IMG/VR virus record: IMGVR_UViG_3300042346_000702
Location: 49,510-113,509 of that record
Source of the DNA: a virus
Direction: 5' to 3' (one strand)
Length of the DNA stretch: 64,000 nt
Shown here: one piece after another, positions 51,602 through 60,053 of the stretch
Position numbering within the stretch: the stretch's first letter is position 1
Layout of the letters: each line of letters opens with the position of its first letter
Position numbers and translations under genes: made by a program
The notes under the pieces: generated by a model
The model's input: only the letters and a program-made list of their open reading frames with translations
Database searches by the model: none
What the model was told of the DNA's origin: nothing

Positions 51602-52115
51602 TGTATCCAAGATAGTCTTTATAAAGTTTTAGGAATTGACTTTTGTCAAAAAAGCTATCACCATGAGAACGCTTTATCCTATTTATACTTTCAAGGGAAT
51701 AGATGACCGCATCATCTCCAAGTATAACTAATCCTCGCGATAAGCCAATGTTTTTATTGTGAAGTTTAAGTTCTTTTACCTTTACCTTTTTAGTTGATGT
51801 ATCCGTATCTTCTTCTTTGTCATCATCGTCAATTTCAATAATGATGTAATCATCTTTTTGGGGTAAATGAAGCTTTCTCTTCAACATCCCAAGAGCATTC
51901 AATACTTTAGAAGAATTGTTGAACTCTACTTTGATACCGTTTAGATTTTTGATATCAAAAAAGTAAATAGGTAAAGTAGATTTAGATTCTGAATCAGGAT
52001 TACTCTTTACATAAACTGCCGGACCTTTATCTCTAAAGTTTGTAAATCCTGCAACGGTAAATTCATCACCATCTTCTGTCGTTATGATATCTCCCTTTAT
52101 TGGAACGACTAACAT
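51585..52115 (-). CDS. Hypothetical protein (176 aa)
   Basis: Starts MLVVPIKGDIITTEDGDEFT, an SH3-like beta segment, then a central strand (KDDYIIIEIDDDDKEED) and a basic helical end. It overlaps the 77-aa gene by 17 bp. Its neighbours are late genes, so virion or assembly role is possible. No family recognised. Confidence 0.55.
   Translation of the reverse strand: MLVVPIKGDIITTEDGDEFTVAGFTNFRDKGPAVYVKSNPDSESKSTLPIYFFDIKNLNGIKVEFNNSSKVLNALGMLKRKLHLPQKDDYIIIEIDDDDKEEDTDTSTKKVKVKELKLHNKNIGLSRGLVILGDDAVIYSLESINRIKRSHGDSFFDKSQFLKLYKDYLGYNGKHK
51680..51687 (-). promoter_or_regulatory. T4-type late promoter (TATAAATA)
   Basis: Perfect consensus inside the 176-aa gene, placed to drive the 77-aa gene and the 219-aa structural gene. 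Confidence 0.6.
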
Positions 52116-52139
52116 ATCAAACTTTCTCCCTTTATTGAT

Positions 52140-52346
52140 TTATAAGTAATCTAAAGATTCATCTTCATCATCTAAATGTTCTTCAAGATAATGTTTGAAA
52201 TGCGTCTTAGGTTTTTTGTATGGTTCTGAACCAGGACGCTTATCTTCAAAAACAACGGAATCTTTATTCCCGTTTCCTTTCTTTTTCGCAGAAAAATCTT
52301 TACGAATCGATTTTGCAGCGAAATCGCTAGGTGTTTCCTTTTTCAT
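52140..52346 (-). CDS. Hypothetical basic protein (68 aa)
   Basis: Strongly basic N-terminal half (SIRKDFSAKKKGNGNK) and acidic C-terminus (EEHLDDEDESLDYL), no hydrophobic core, so probably unfolded alone. It shares one base with its upstream neighbour. It could be a small internal head protein. Confidence 0.5.
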   Translation of the reverse strand: MKKETPSDFAAKSIRKDFSAKKKGNGNKDSVVFEDKRPGSEPYKKPKTHFKHYLEEHLDDEDESLDYL

Positions 52347-52777
52347 TATTTATCTTTTGCCTCAATTGTAGTAAAATAATCTTTTTTGAAATACGTATCT
52401 TGATATTCTGGTCCAAAGGCATTTGATATTTTGATATCTCCTGACTTTTCATCTATATCGATAATAGAAAAAGTTTCTCCAATGGTTGCATCGGGAATAT
52501 CTTTTATTGCTTTACAGAGTTTTACAACTTGTCCAATTTTAAAGGGTTCTTTTTTATCTTCATTCAAAATAATAGAACAATAGTCTCTAAATGAAAGCGA
52601 TTCTTTTGCTAAACCTAACTTATGTTGAACTGTTTTATTTACATAAGCCCAATATGCAGAAGTTTTGAACTTGAACTTATCTTTGACTTCTTCTTCGGTT
52701 TCTTTCCAAAGTTTTTCTACTTCAGATTCTGATTTATTTGCACGTTTGGCAAAAGACTTAACGACTGAGTTTGGCAT
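52346..52777 (-). CDS. Putative head-region protein (143 aa)
   Basis: The start MPNSVVKSFAKRANKSESEV, EKLWKETEE and SAYWAYVNKTVQHKLGL belong to a small helical family seen in head gene regions of T4-like phages. After that comes SLSFRDYCSIILNE, similar to the N-terminal peptides of other possible packaged proteins here, and a beta domain. It lies 13 bp downstream of the 487-aa gene. Confidence 0.55.
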   Translation of the reverse strand: MPNSVVKSFAKRANKSESEVEKLWKETEEEVKDKFKFKTSAYWAYVNKTVQHKLGLAKESLSFRDYCSIILNEDKKEPFKIGQVVKLCKAIKDIPDATIGETFSIIDIDEKSGDIKISNAFGPEYQDTYFKKDYFTTIEAKDK

Positions 52778-52790
52778 ATTATTGTTTTCC

Positions 52791-54254
52791 CTAACTTACT
52801 TTAGCATAAACGGAAGATAAATCACTTTTGCTTGCTGCAATAGTAATAGCATTTAGAACAAAATCGATTTGAGTTTGTTCTGATTCTTTTTTCAATATAC
52901 TTATTAGCTGAACTGCTTGAAGTTTTGAAATAACCCAACCATCGCTTTCAGTATTTTTACTTGCTAAAAATTGTTCTTCAATATAATCGATTGAATAATG
53001 ATTTGAAATACTCTTGACATATTGTGTCATCTTTGGAATCAATTTGATATAACGTTTCTTTTTATCAAGAGTTGAATTATCTATCAAACTTTTTAGTTCT
53101 GCAGCAGATTCTAATTGAGATAGATTTAGATTTTTTAGAATCTTTTGAATGTTTCCAAATCCGATTTTTCCGTGAGCCGCTTTAGTTCCTTTTATTTCAC
53201 CTTGAATATTGACAGGTTTATCTTTTTGGTCAGTTCTTAATTGAAGTTTATCTTCATCAAAAACTATATAAGCATCTTTAGCTCTAAAGATATCATTTCG
53301 AGATTCAATCATAAACTTAATACCATCAATCTTAGCAATATCTTCAATTGCATTATCAAGATTGATTTCTTTGACGGAAGCATCTTCGGTTTTTTTCAGT
53401 GATACTCCGATTACTGTGCGGTCTTTGAACTTATCAATAAGCCATTGATTGAGTTCTAATAAAGATGTCATATCATGGGGAACTTTGATAGAATCTTTTA
53501 CTAACCATATATCTGCAGGATTCCATTTGTTAAAGTTAGAAAAAGTAGAATTGTCATTCTTATCAAGTTTCTTAGCTAAATCATATAAAGATTTAACCCA
53601 TGAATTACCTCTATAAAAGTTTAGAGTTTCATCTAGTTTCAAATAAGAAAATAGTTTATTTGCAGTATTGACATACACTTTAGACCACGTTTCATTTGAA
53701 ACTAATTCATCTGCTAATTCTTGAGGATTACTATAAGTAAATGAAATATCGAAATACTTATCAGATTCTTTGATATCATCTTCATTGAAATCATCAATGT
53801 CAATTTTTTTGTTTTTATTCTGACGTAATGCAAGAGCAACGCATTGTAAGCTTTCATTCTTTTCAGTATCAGCTGCTCCACCACCTGAACCTTTAGTGCC
53901 ACCACCAAATGCTTCAGACTTTTTGATATCTGATAACTTATATGCAGTTCCACTTTTATCAACGAATGGTTTTTCTTTCTTGAGAAAGTCTTTTAGCTCA
54001 TTGGCTTTATCTCCAATAAGCTTTTCATTTTTATCTGGAATAAGAGCTAATAAATGTTTGACTAATGCATTTTCAGTATCAATAACAATCTTTGTCCCAT
54101 CTTTCAATTCAAGAGGTTCATGTTTATTGATAAGCTTTTTTAGGATATAGGTTCGCCACTTAGAATCATATTCTCCTGAACGAGCAGTCTTTTCAATAAG
54201 CTCGGATGTATCGAATTGAGTTTCTAGTAAGAATGATTTGAACGATATACTCAT
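52791..54254 (-). CDS. Possible capsid-packaged nuclease-like protein (487 aa)
   Basis: The N-terminus MSISFKSFLLET resembles T4 capsid-targeting peptides with a prohead-protease site (LLE). Residues 243-253 read KWNPADIWLVK and residues 281-288 VIGVSLKK; an Asp followed about 37 residues later by SxK fits a PD-(D/E)XK nuclease-like core in which Ser replaces the usual Glu. A Gly-rich linker (GGGTKGSGGG) and ESLQCVALALR lie before it. The C-terminal 150 residues are helical. The late promoter lies 49 bp upstream. Nuclease function is a tentative call. Confidence 0.55.
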   Translation of the reverse strand: MSISFKSFLLETQFDTSELIEKTARSGEYDSKWRTYILKKLINKHEPLELKDGTKIVIDTENALVKHLLALIPDKNEKLIGDKANELKDFLKKEKPFVDKSGTAYKLSDIKKSEAFGGGTKGSGGGAADTEKNESLQCVALALRQNKNKKIDIDDFNEDDIKESDKYFDISFTYSNPQELADELVSNETWSKVYVNTANKLFSYLKLDETLNFYRGNSWVKSLYDLAKKLDKNDNSTFSNFNKWNPADIWLVKDSIKVPHDMTSLLELNQWLIDKFKDRTVIGVSLKKTEDASVKEINLDNAIEDIAKIDGIKFMIESRNDIFRAKDAYIVFDEDKLQLRTDQKDKPVNIQGEIKGTKAAHGKIGFGNIQKILKNLNLSQLESAAELKSLIDNSTLDKKKRYIKLIPKMTQYVKSISNHYSIDYIEEQFLASKNTESDGWVISKLQAVQLISILKKESEQTQIDFVLNAITIAASKSDLSSVYAKVS

Positions 54255-54303
54255 ATAAAGTTGATATTGAAATGTTTGTGTAGATTACTTATAATGTAAA
54301 ATC

Positions 54304-54311
54304 TATTTATG
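54304..54311 (-). promoter_or_regulatory. T4-type late promoter (CATAAATA)
   Basis: 7 of 8 consensus bases, 49 bp before the 487-aa gene. Confidence 0.6.
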
Positions 54312-54334
54312 ACTTTTTCAAAAACTTATAGAGT

Positions 54335-54367
54335 AAAATCTAGCAAGACATTTCCTATCTTGCTAGA
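54335..54367 (-). terminator. Rho-independent terminator
   Basis: TCTAGCAAGA / TCTTGCTAGA, perfect 10-bp stem, followed on the minus strand by TTTTAC. It ends the thymidylate-synthase operon. Confidence 0.88.
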
Positions 54368-54385
54368 TTTATAAGGAGGGGGAGG

Positions 54386-54775
54386 TTATTCTGCTTCTTG
54401 AGCAAATGACAATTGGATTTGTTTGATTAGTGTTTCTTCTAGAACTTTAATGTCTTTAAGAACCAATTGTTCAAGTGAAATGTAATATGTCAAATCTTGT
54501 TCAGCTGATTTATCAATGTTCGTATAGAACTGAGCAGATTGTTCATCAGTATCGTGGGACCACCAAATCTTGACAATACCATCAGGATGATTGATTGTCA
54601 AACCTGGAACAACATCAGTATCAGATACATCCCAGATAAAGTTTTCAGATTCAAAGAAAGTAAATGGTTCATCATTGTTATCATTCAACTGATTAAGCCA
54701 ATAGTCAATCTTACGAACCATTGAATTAATGATTGCATGTGTGAGTGGAGTTTGAGCTTTGATTCTAGTATTCAT
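54386..54775 (-). CDS. Hypothetical protein (129 aa)
   Basis: Two parts: a helical N-terminus (LTHAIINSMVRKIDYWLNQL), a beta middle and a long C-terminal helix (LEQLVLKDIKVLEETLIKQI). It begins 2 bp after thyA and ends before a strong terminator. No family recognised. Confidence 0.55.
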   Translation of the reverse strand: MNTRIKAQTPLTHAIINSMVRKIDYWLNQLNDNNDEPFTFFESENFIWDVSDTDVVPGLTINHPDGIVKIWWSHDTDEQSAQFYTNIDKSAEQDLTYYISLEQLVLKDIKVLEETLIKQIQLSFAQEAE

Positions 54776-54777
54776 TA

Positions 54778-55662
54778 TTAGACTGCAATAGGGAAGTTGA
54801 TTTTGTCATAGGATTCATATCCTTCTAAAGTGAAGTCATCTATAGTATAATCATAGATGCTATCACGTTTATTTATGACCATGACTGGTGACTCAAATGC
54901 AATCAAGTTTTCAACTCTATCAAAAAGATATTCTTCTGTTTCTTTCAAAGCATTATGGTAGATATGAGCATGAGAAGCAGAATGAATCAACTCGCCTGGA
55001 ACCATATCCAATTGTTGAGCAATCAAATAGGTAAAGACTGCACCCATAAAGATGTTGGCAGGAACACCAATAGGATAATCTGCAGAGCGTTGAAAGATTT
55101 CGCAGTTCAAAACTTTCATTTCGCCGGCTTCATTTGGAGAGACCATAAAGTGATAAGCAAAATGACAAGCCGGTAATAAGACTTGATTGAACCTGTCAGG
55201 TCGCCACATCACAAACATTGCCTGTCTTGAGCCTGGGCTAGTTTTGAGGGTATTGATGACGTAGTCCAATTGATTGAATCCGCCACGAAGTGGATGAATA
55301 CTGCTAAACTCTGCACCATAATGAATCAGGTTAGGTCCATAACCAAAACCTATTGAACCTTGTTTCAATCCAGCTCTTTGAGTAAATTCATCATTTATCC
55401 AAGGAGTCCAAACATTGCAACCCATCTTTTCAAGGTCGTGAATGTTATCGCTACCTGAAATGTACCACAGGACTTCTTTGACAAATGATTTCCAAGCCAT
55501 CTTTCGATATGACAATACTGGAAACTGTTTGCTAATGTCATAACGTGTAGTAATACCTAACTTGACACGACATCCTTTACCTGTTCTTTCAACTGGCATT
55601 TCCCAACCAGTATTGTAAATGGAAGCAAGTGCGTCGTCATATTCTTTTAGTATGTATGTCAT
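54778..55662 (-). CDS. thyA: Thymidylate synthase (294 aa)
   Basis: Catalytic Cys166 lies in LPACHFAYHF; QRSADYPIGVPANI (Arg192, Ser193, Asp195, Asn203) is the phosphate- and base-binding motif. Asn203 points to dUMP rather than the dCMP of hydroxymethylases, in which Asp takes its place. The N-terminal ITTRYDISKQFPVLSYRKM and WYISGSDNI are also typical. The length is slightly longer than E. coli ThyA (264 aa). It makes dTMP from dUMP with methylene-THF. It shares one base with the upstream gene. Confidence 0.93.
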   Translation of the reverse strand: MTYILKEYDDALASIYNTGWEMPVERTGKGCRVKLGITTRYDISKQFPVLSYRKMAWKSFVKEVLWYISGSDNIHDLEKMGCNVWTPWINDEFTQRAGLKQGSIGFGYGPNLIHYGAEFSSIHPLRGGFNQLDYVINTLKTSPGSRQAMFVMWRPDRFNQVLLPACHFAYHFMVSPNEAGEMKVLNCEIFQRSADYPIGVPANIFMGAVFTYLIAQQLDMVPGELIHSASHAHIYHNALKETEEYLFDRVENLIAFESPVMVINKRDSIYDYTIDDFTLEGYESYDKINFPIAV

Positions 55663-56429
55663 TATTGAACTCGTTGTATGTTAGTGATTCTTTCTTTTTC
55701 CGCCCACTTCTTGAATGTATCAAGTGGAGTTGTTAGACTTTCTATTGGGGTGCATAACGAACATACTCCACCTTTGTAAGAGCCTTGTTCCTTGCCAGCT
55801 TCTCGGTCAAATTCAACATCAAGATATCTTTGAACATTTGGCTTATTGAACAGTCGTAACCACTTCCACAATTTACTTCTACCTTTTCGCCATTCACGTT
55901 CTTCCATATAACACACTGCTCGATTTTCAGAACCATCCGCATCAGTGAAAGTGTAAATCATTTTAGGCACTTGCTTTTCAAACTCTTCACGTTGGGGAAA
56001 TGACCAGCCAACTAGATTAGTTTGAATTGTCGTATAGTCAGGATTGAGCAGTGTAATGCGAACAAGCTCTTCATCAAGCCATGGTAAGGTAAAACCTATA
56101 CGTTGTTCAAGAACAGATGAATCCGACATACGACCATAACGAAGATTGAAATGGTCGTCAAAGATTGAAAACCCATAAGAACGTTCATCACATTGAGTAT
56201 AGCCTCTTCCTGGTTCGCAACCAGGATATGAGACATTCACCCATTCTTCATATGGTTGTAAAAGCCAGCTTGGCAATCTGCTTATCTCAAACACATAATC
56301 AAATGCTCGAAAGGTTATGTATGGCGAAGTATTGTAGTCACTATCTGGAGTTCCAGAATTCAACGTTACTTCTATCCATCGACTAACTCGAGCATTCATC
56401 TTTTCAAAGCGGAAGTGTTTAGTCTTCAT
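55662..56429 (-). CDS. Hypothetical protein (255 aa)
   Basis: Rich in Trp, Tyr and Arg. A CSLC pair near the C-terminus and SYPGCEPGRGYTQC are possible metal ligands. The ATG at 56429 overlaps the upstream stop (TAATG); a GTG start nine bases earlier is less likely. It sits between nucleotide-metabolism genes. No family recognised. Confidence 0.55.
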   Translation of the reverse strand: MKTKHFRFEKMNARVSRWIEVTLNSGTPDSDYNTSPYITFRAFDYVFEISRLPSWLLQPYEEWVNVSYPGCEPGRGYTQCDERSYGFSIFDDHFNLRYGRMSDSSVLEQRIGFTLPWLDEELVRITLLNPDYTTIQTNLVGWSFPQREEFEKQVPKMIYTFTDADGSENRAVCYMEEREWRKGRSKLWKWLRLFNKPNVQRYLDVEFDREAGKEQGSYKGGVCSLCTPIESLTTPLDTFKKWAEKERITNIQRVQ

Positions 56430-56719
56430 TATTTCCACTGTTCGTGTTCATTGAAATACTTTTGATGATCAGCTGTAATTGCATTTAGAATATGCACAAC
56501 ATGATTACCTGTTGCACCACAATAGCCCTCATAAGCTCCCGGCACATTGATATCCCAAGTCTTGATAGCATCCCAAATACGATTGAACCATAATGCATTC
56601 AATTGTTCTGGAGTCGGATCAGGCCAAGGAATTGAAGGTTCAAAACCGGAAGTAGGTTGAAGAGCATCTGGTTCTTCAAAGACATCAGGCTCATCACCGG
56701 CATAAGGAATGGCATTCAT
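56429..56719 (-). CDS. Hypothetical protein (96 aa)
   Basis: An acidic Pro-rich start (GDEPDVFEEPDALQP) and a C-terminal Trp/His-rich helical part. It shares bases with its downstream gene and lies 15 bp after the MazG-like gene. No family recognised. Confidence 0.5.
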   Translation of the reverse strand: MNAIPYAGDEPDVFEEPDALQPTSGFEPSIPWPDPTPEQLNALWFNRIWDAIKTWDINVPGAYEGYCGATGNHVVHILNAITADHQKYFNEHEQWK

Positions 56720-56734
56720 AGGTTTATAACCTCA

Positions 56735-57142
56735 TTATTCAGCTTTGTATTTTTCAATGATTGGCGTATGAGAAGGTTTCACCCACCCAGCAGGCTTGCG
56801 AATATCTAAAGACGTTCCACGTTTTGATTGTGAAGCATCAGTACAACGTTCTTTTGCCATGTTAGCAGTATGAACTTCTTCCCAATGTTCTTCGTAAGCT
56901 TCAGGTGAAATACCCATAAATTGAGCAGTTCCGAGCAGCACAACTTCAAGGTCAATCAATGCGTCAACTGCATCATCAAGATTACCTTCATCATGTGCTT
57001 TACGTAATTCATCAAGTTCTTCTTGTAAGAAGTTTAGACGAAACTCTAAAGCTTCACCTTCAAGAAGAGTATGAGTTGGAGCAAGAGGCACTCCAAATTT
57101 GTTGTGAAAATCCAGAATGTCTTGGTAATGATTTGTGCTCAT
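56735..57142 (-). CDS. MazG-like nucleotide pyrophosphohydrolase (135 aa)
   Basis: LQEELDELRKA (ExxE) and VDALIDLEVVLLG (ExxxD-type Asp pair) are the metal-binding helices of the all-alpha NTP pyrophosphohydrolase superfamily, in the variant often seen in phages. The length is normal for single-domain members. It would hydrolyse nucleotide triphosphates or signal nucleotides; the substrate is unknown. It has its own promoter with a palindrome. Confidence 0.78.
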   Translation of the reverse strand: MSTNHYQDILDFHNKFGVPLAPTHTLLEGEALEFRLNFLQEELDELRKAHDEGNLDDAVDALIDLEVVLLGTAQFMGISPEAYEEHWEEVHTANMAKERCTDASQSKRGTSLDIRKPAGWVKPSHTPIIEKYKAE

Positions 57143-57215
57143 ATTGAGTATTTCCTATTTTAGTGTTGATTCATATGATTAGTCCTCGTATGTGTATGTC
57201 ATCAGATTAGATAAA

Positions 57216-57230
57216 GTGATATTATATCAC
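57216..57230 (-). promoter_or_regulatory. Promoter with palindrome before the mazG-like gene
   Basis: Extended -10 TGATATAAT (TATAAT at 57226-57221) sits inside the perfect palindrome GTGATAT T ATATCAC (57216-57230), which also overlaps the upstream stop codon. It may be an operator. The -35 is not clear. Confidence 0.55.
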
Positions 57231-57688
57231 ACTTTCGTCTCAGTAGTAGAAACAGTTTCAGTATTGTTGAAATAGACTCCACCAGGATGCTGGCCATTAG
57301 ACGTCTTACCAACCGTAACATATGGATGTCCAAAGACTTTACCAACTAATTGCTCTACGACCATGCAGCGTTGATTTGCTGCATCAAGTTTGATTGTCAT
57401 TTTGTCAATTTCAATCGTTTGAAGCTTTTCACGTAGTTCTTTTTCAAGTTCTTCAACTCGTTCAGCTTTAGCTTCTAGATATTCAACTTGAGTTTTGAGT
57501 TGATAAACTTCTTGTTGAAGAGACTTGGCCTGTGCAATCTCTTTCTTCAATTCAGTTTCTAACCAAGCTCTATTTTCAGCATCTTCAGATGCTTTGTTGA
57601 GCACTTCTTTGAGTTGTGATGCAGCAAGTGATGGTAGGTTAGCTTCAATAGCTGATAAGATATCTTGTGCTAATGGATTTGGTTTCAT
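57227..57688 (-). CDS. Coiled-coil protein (153 aa)
   Basis: Residues 25-110 are a long heptad coiled coil (KKEIAQAKSLQQEVYQLKTQ onward). The end is a small Gly/Thr-rich part. It overlaps the J-protein gene by ATGA, so it is translated with it and may be a partner or client of it. Confidence 0.65.
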   Translation of the reverse strand: MKPNPLAQDILSAIEANLPSLAASQLKEVLNKASEDAENRAWLETELKKEIAQAKSLQQEVYQLKTQVEYLEAKAERVEELEKELREKLQTIEIDKMTIKLDAANQRCMVVEQLVGKVFGHPYVTVGKTSNGQHPGGVYFNNTETVSTTETKV

Positions 57689-58503
57689 ATGAGTATTTCC
57701 TTCAGTTTGTCGATTTGTTCTTCAGTTAGTGGTGGTAAATCAGGTTTGATGATTACGTATAGATTCCCTCTTTGTTTAGACACTTTATCAATAAAGCCTT
57801 TCCCCTTGATACGTAAAGTCGTTTCGCCCAATGAGTTTGGTGGAAGTTTGACATTGAGCTTTCCACCTTCAATCGTTGGAACAGTCAAAGATGCTCCAGT
57901 ATAGAAGTCAATCATTGGACCGTTCATTGTCACTTTTAGATTGATGCCATCAAGTTCAAAGACCTCATGAGGCTTGACAACAATCATTAGATGTACTCTA
58001 ACCATGTTGTCAAGAGCTACATGTATTATATCACCATCTTTCGTTCCAGGTGTAGCATTTGCAATGATTTGATGGTCAAGTCCGGGAATATTGACTCGCT
58101 TTGTAACTCCCTCAAAAGCTTCTTCAAGAGTGATGCTAATCTTTGCATTGATTTGAGAGGCCGATGATTGTTGTTTAGGCTGTTCGTAATTGAAGAAATC
58201 ATGATAGACTTTTGAATTGCTTCCACTCATTCGTTCACGAGCCTTACGAAGCATCTCTTCTAAATCAGACTGGGTATAAGTTCCATGGGTTGAATGAGTT
58301 CCCCCGCCTCCTCCACTTCGAGTTGAAAACTTCGCAGGGTCACTAATCAATTCATAAGCTTCTTTGATACGTTTGAAGTCTTCTTCTTTACCACCTTTGT
58401 CAGGATGATGCTTTGCTGCCATCTTACGATAAGCTTTCTTGACTTCAGCTTCAGATGCAGTTGGTGGAATGCCTAAATGTTGAAATGCTTCTTGTCTATT
58501 CAT
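57685..58503 (-). CDS. DnaJ/CbpA-type J-domain co-chaperone (272 aa)
   Basis: The J domain fills residues 5-60 with HPD at 33-35 (AKHHPDKGG). A Gly/Ser-rich linker follows, then the two C-terminal substrate domains (SITLEEAFEGVTKRVNIPG, TLRIKGKGF, LPPLTEEQ). There is no zinc-finger, so it is of the CbpA class. It would recruit host DnaK. It overlaps both neighbours by ATGA. Confidence 0.88.
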   Translation of the reverse strand: MNRQEAFQHLGIPPTASEAEVKKAYRKMAAKHHPDKGGKEEDFKRIKEAYELISDPAKFSTRSGGGGGTHSTHGTYTQSDLEEMLRKARERMSGSNSKVYHDFFNYEQPKQQSSASQINAKISITLEEAFEGVTKRVNIPGLDHQIIANATPGTKDGDIIHVALDNMVRVHLMIVVKPHEVFELDGINLKVTMNGPMIDFYTGASLTVPTIEGGKLNVKLPPNSLGETTLRIKGKGFIDKVSKQRGNLYVIIKPDLPPLTEEQIDKLKEILI

Positions 58504-58982
58504 CTATCATTATCTTTTGTTTGAGTGGGTTTCTTCTTCTTAACATAATCACCGGAAAATTCAGAACCTATGAAATCATCGCTCTTCTTTTCAAATCGGG
58601 CAACTTCCCAATCACTGTCTAATGATGACATCCCGTTCCACTTTGGAATATTCTGCGGATAGACATATGGCTTTTTTGGGCCATAAGATTGTTGAGCCGA
58701 TGACCTTTGTTGCTTCATTGGATTTGGCTTATCACTAAAGGAAGACCAATACACCTGACCAGAGGAAGGTTCTGTTTTAGGTGGTGGGTTCAATACAACC
58801 TCAAGATTTGCATCTAACCATTCGTAAGAAGCTTTGATACGTTTGAACCAAGTATCATCCCCTTTTGTTCTATCAGGATGATACTTCATTGCCAAACGGC
58901 GATAAGACTTCTTTAGCGAAGCTTCATTCAGTTCGCTGAGTGTTAGTTCAAGATTTGATAAGTGCTGCTCTATAGAGGACAT
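58500..58982 (-). CDS. J-domain-only protein (160 aa)
   Basis: The J domain is at residues 11-65, with HPD at 35-37 (MKYHPDRTKG). The rest is low-complexity Pro/Ser/Lys-rich without the C-terminal chaperone domains. It may bring DnaK to a special partner through its tail. It overlaps the CbpA-like gene by ATGA. Confidence 0.82.
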   Translation of the reverse strand: MSSIEQHLSNLELTLSELNEASLKKSYRRLAMKYHPDRTKGDDTWFKRIKASYEWLDANLEVVLNPPPKTEPSSGQVYWSSFSDKPNPMKQQRSSAQQSYGPKKPYVYPQNIPKWNGMSSLDSDWEVARFEKKSDDFIGSEFSGDYVKKKKPTQTKDNDR

Positions 58983-59215
58983 TAATTACGTTCGTCGTAT
59001 TCACGCTTCCACTTATCAGCAAGTTCTTGTGTCCAAAGGTCTCGTTCATCAGAACGACCTAATAAATAGCACTGATGAAGGGCCATTCGAATTTGCATTG
59101 ACAATTCTCGAGCATCGGCTAAATGCCAATCGCCTTGAGCATTGATAGCATCAAGAACTGCAGGACAGTCTTTTTCAAGAGTCTTCAGAAAGATTTCGTC
59201 TGGTTTTAGTTGCAT
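58982..59215 (-). CDS. Hypothetical protein (77 aa)
   Basis: The ATG at 59215 overlaps the upstream gene by 41 bp; a GTG at 59254 would overlap by 80 bp. Neither has a clear ribosome site. The protein is helical (SMQIRMALHQCYLLGRSDER). It shares one base with the J-domain-only gene. No family recognised. Confidence 0.5.
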   Translation of the reverse strand: MQLKPDEIFLKTLEKDCPAVLDAINAQGDWHLADARELSMQIRMALHQCYLLGRSDERDLWTQELADKWKREYDERN

Positions 59216-59474
59216 GATGTGGATGTCTAAAAAGTGGAACGTTAAAGGTTGCACGAGTTGCTTTGAACAGCGGGTTATTACGAGTCTTATCGGTAATCAC
59301 TCGTTCATCAGTTTCACATTGCCATGCAGTTACAGGTTGCTCTTCAGCTACCCAACGAAGAGCTGCATACCAAGCAGCTTTAGCACATTGATACGCATCG
59401 GCATCTATGATAGATGCATCATTCTCGTTGAACCATTGGTCAAATGGTAGAAGTTCTTGTTGGCTGTCACTCAT
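59175..59474 (-). CDS. Hypothetical protein (99 aa)
   Basis: Begins MSDSQQELLPFDQWF; an Ala/Trp-rich middle (AKAAWYAALRWVAEE) of a type found in many small phage proteins; its last 14 codons overlap the next gene. It overlaps the upstream gene by ATGA. No family named. Confidence 0.5.
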   Translation of the reverse strand: MSDSQQELLPFDQWFNENDASIIDADAYQCAKAAWYAALRWVAEEQPVTAWQCETDERVITDKTRNNPLFKATRATFNVPLFRHPHHATKTRRNLSEDS

Positions 59475-60037
59475 ATCTTTTTGAACGAAAGAGTACGACG
59501 AACTGTTGCTGGGTATTGATTTGATAACGAACCAACTCTATTTGAAAGTTGAATTGATTTGAGCCAGTTATAGGCTAATTGAATCCATTCACTTTTTTCA
59601 AGTATTCGAACATCAATTTCAGGAAGAGAACTTGATACATTAGCCGTAGATGTGTAATCTTCAGCACCACCATATGTCAAACCACTATACATATCAGCAT
59701 AAACATAGCATTTACCATAATCAATAGTTTTGAGTATGTTGTTCCCATCATCCAACAATAGAACTTCAATATCTAATGCAATACGTTGTTTATGTATCTT
59801 TGCCAAAATCGCATCAAGTAATCCACCTTTATCGTCTTCCATTTCAATTCGAATACCATCACCAGATTTTGGAAATGCATCAAAAGTACTTACTGAAAGT
59901 ACTTGAGACGATAATCGTTCAAGCTCTGGTGGTGTTAATTTTCCAGAAAACTCATTGAACTTGACATAAAAATGTCGTGATTGCTTTGGGTATAAAATGC
60001 CAATCGGTGCAGTAGAATGTTCTGATATTGTAGCCAT
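59471..60037 (-). CDS. Hypothetical beta-rich protein (188 aa)
   Basis: HFYVKFNEFSGKLTP, RLSSQVLSVSTFDAF, GIRIEMEDDKGGLLDAILA and IALDIEVLLLDDGNNILKTI give a strand order like that of phage tail-tube proteins, but the similarity is not strong enough to name. It lies 16 bp after the topoisomerase subunit gene. Confidence 0.5.
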   Translation of the reverse strand: MATISEHSTAPIGILYPKQSRHFYVKFNEFSGKLTPPELERLSSQVLSVSTFDAFPKSGDGIRIEMEDDKGGLLDAILAKIHKQRIALDIEVLLLDDGNNILKTIDYGKCYVYADMYSGLTYGGAEDYTSTANVSSSLPEIDVRILEKSEWIQLAYNWLKSIQLSNRVGSLSNQYPATVRRTLSFKKI

Positions 60038-60053
60038 GATATGTTTATTCCTC

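Noticed and set aside
54778-55662. dCMP hydroxymethylase as the identity of the TS-like gene
   Set aside because: Asn203 in GVPANI is the thymidylate-synthase residue; hydroxymethylases have Asp there.
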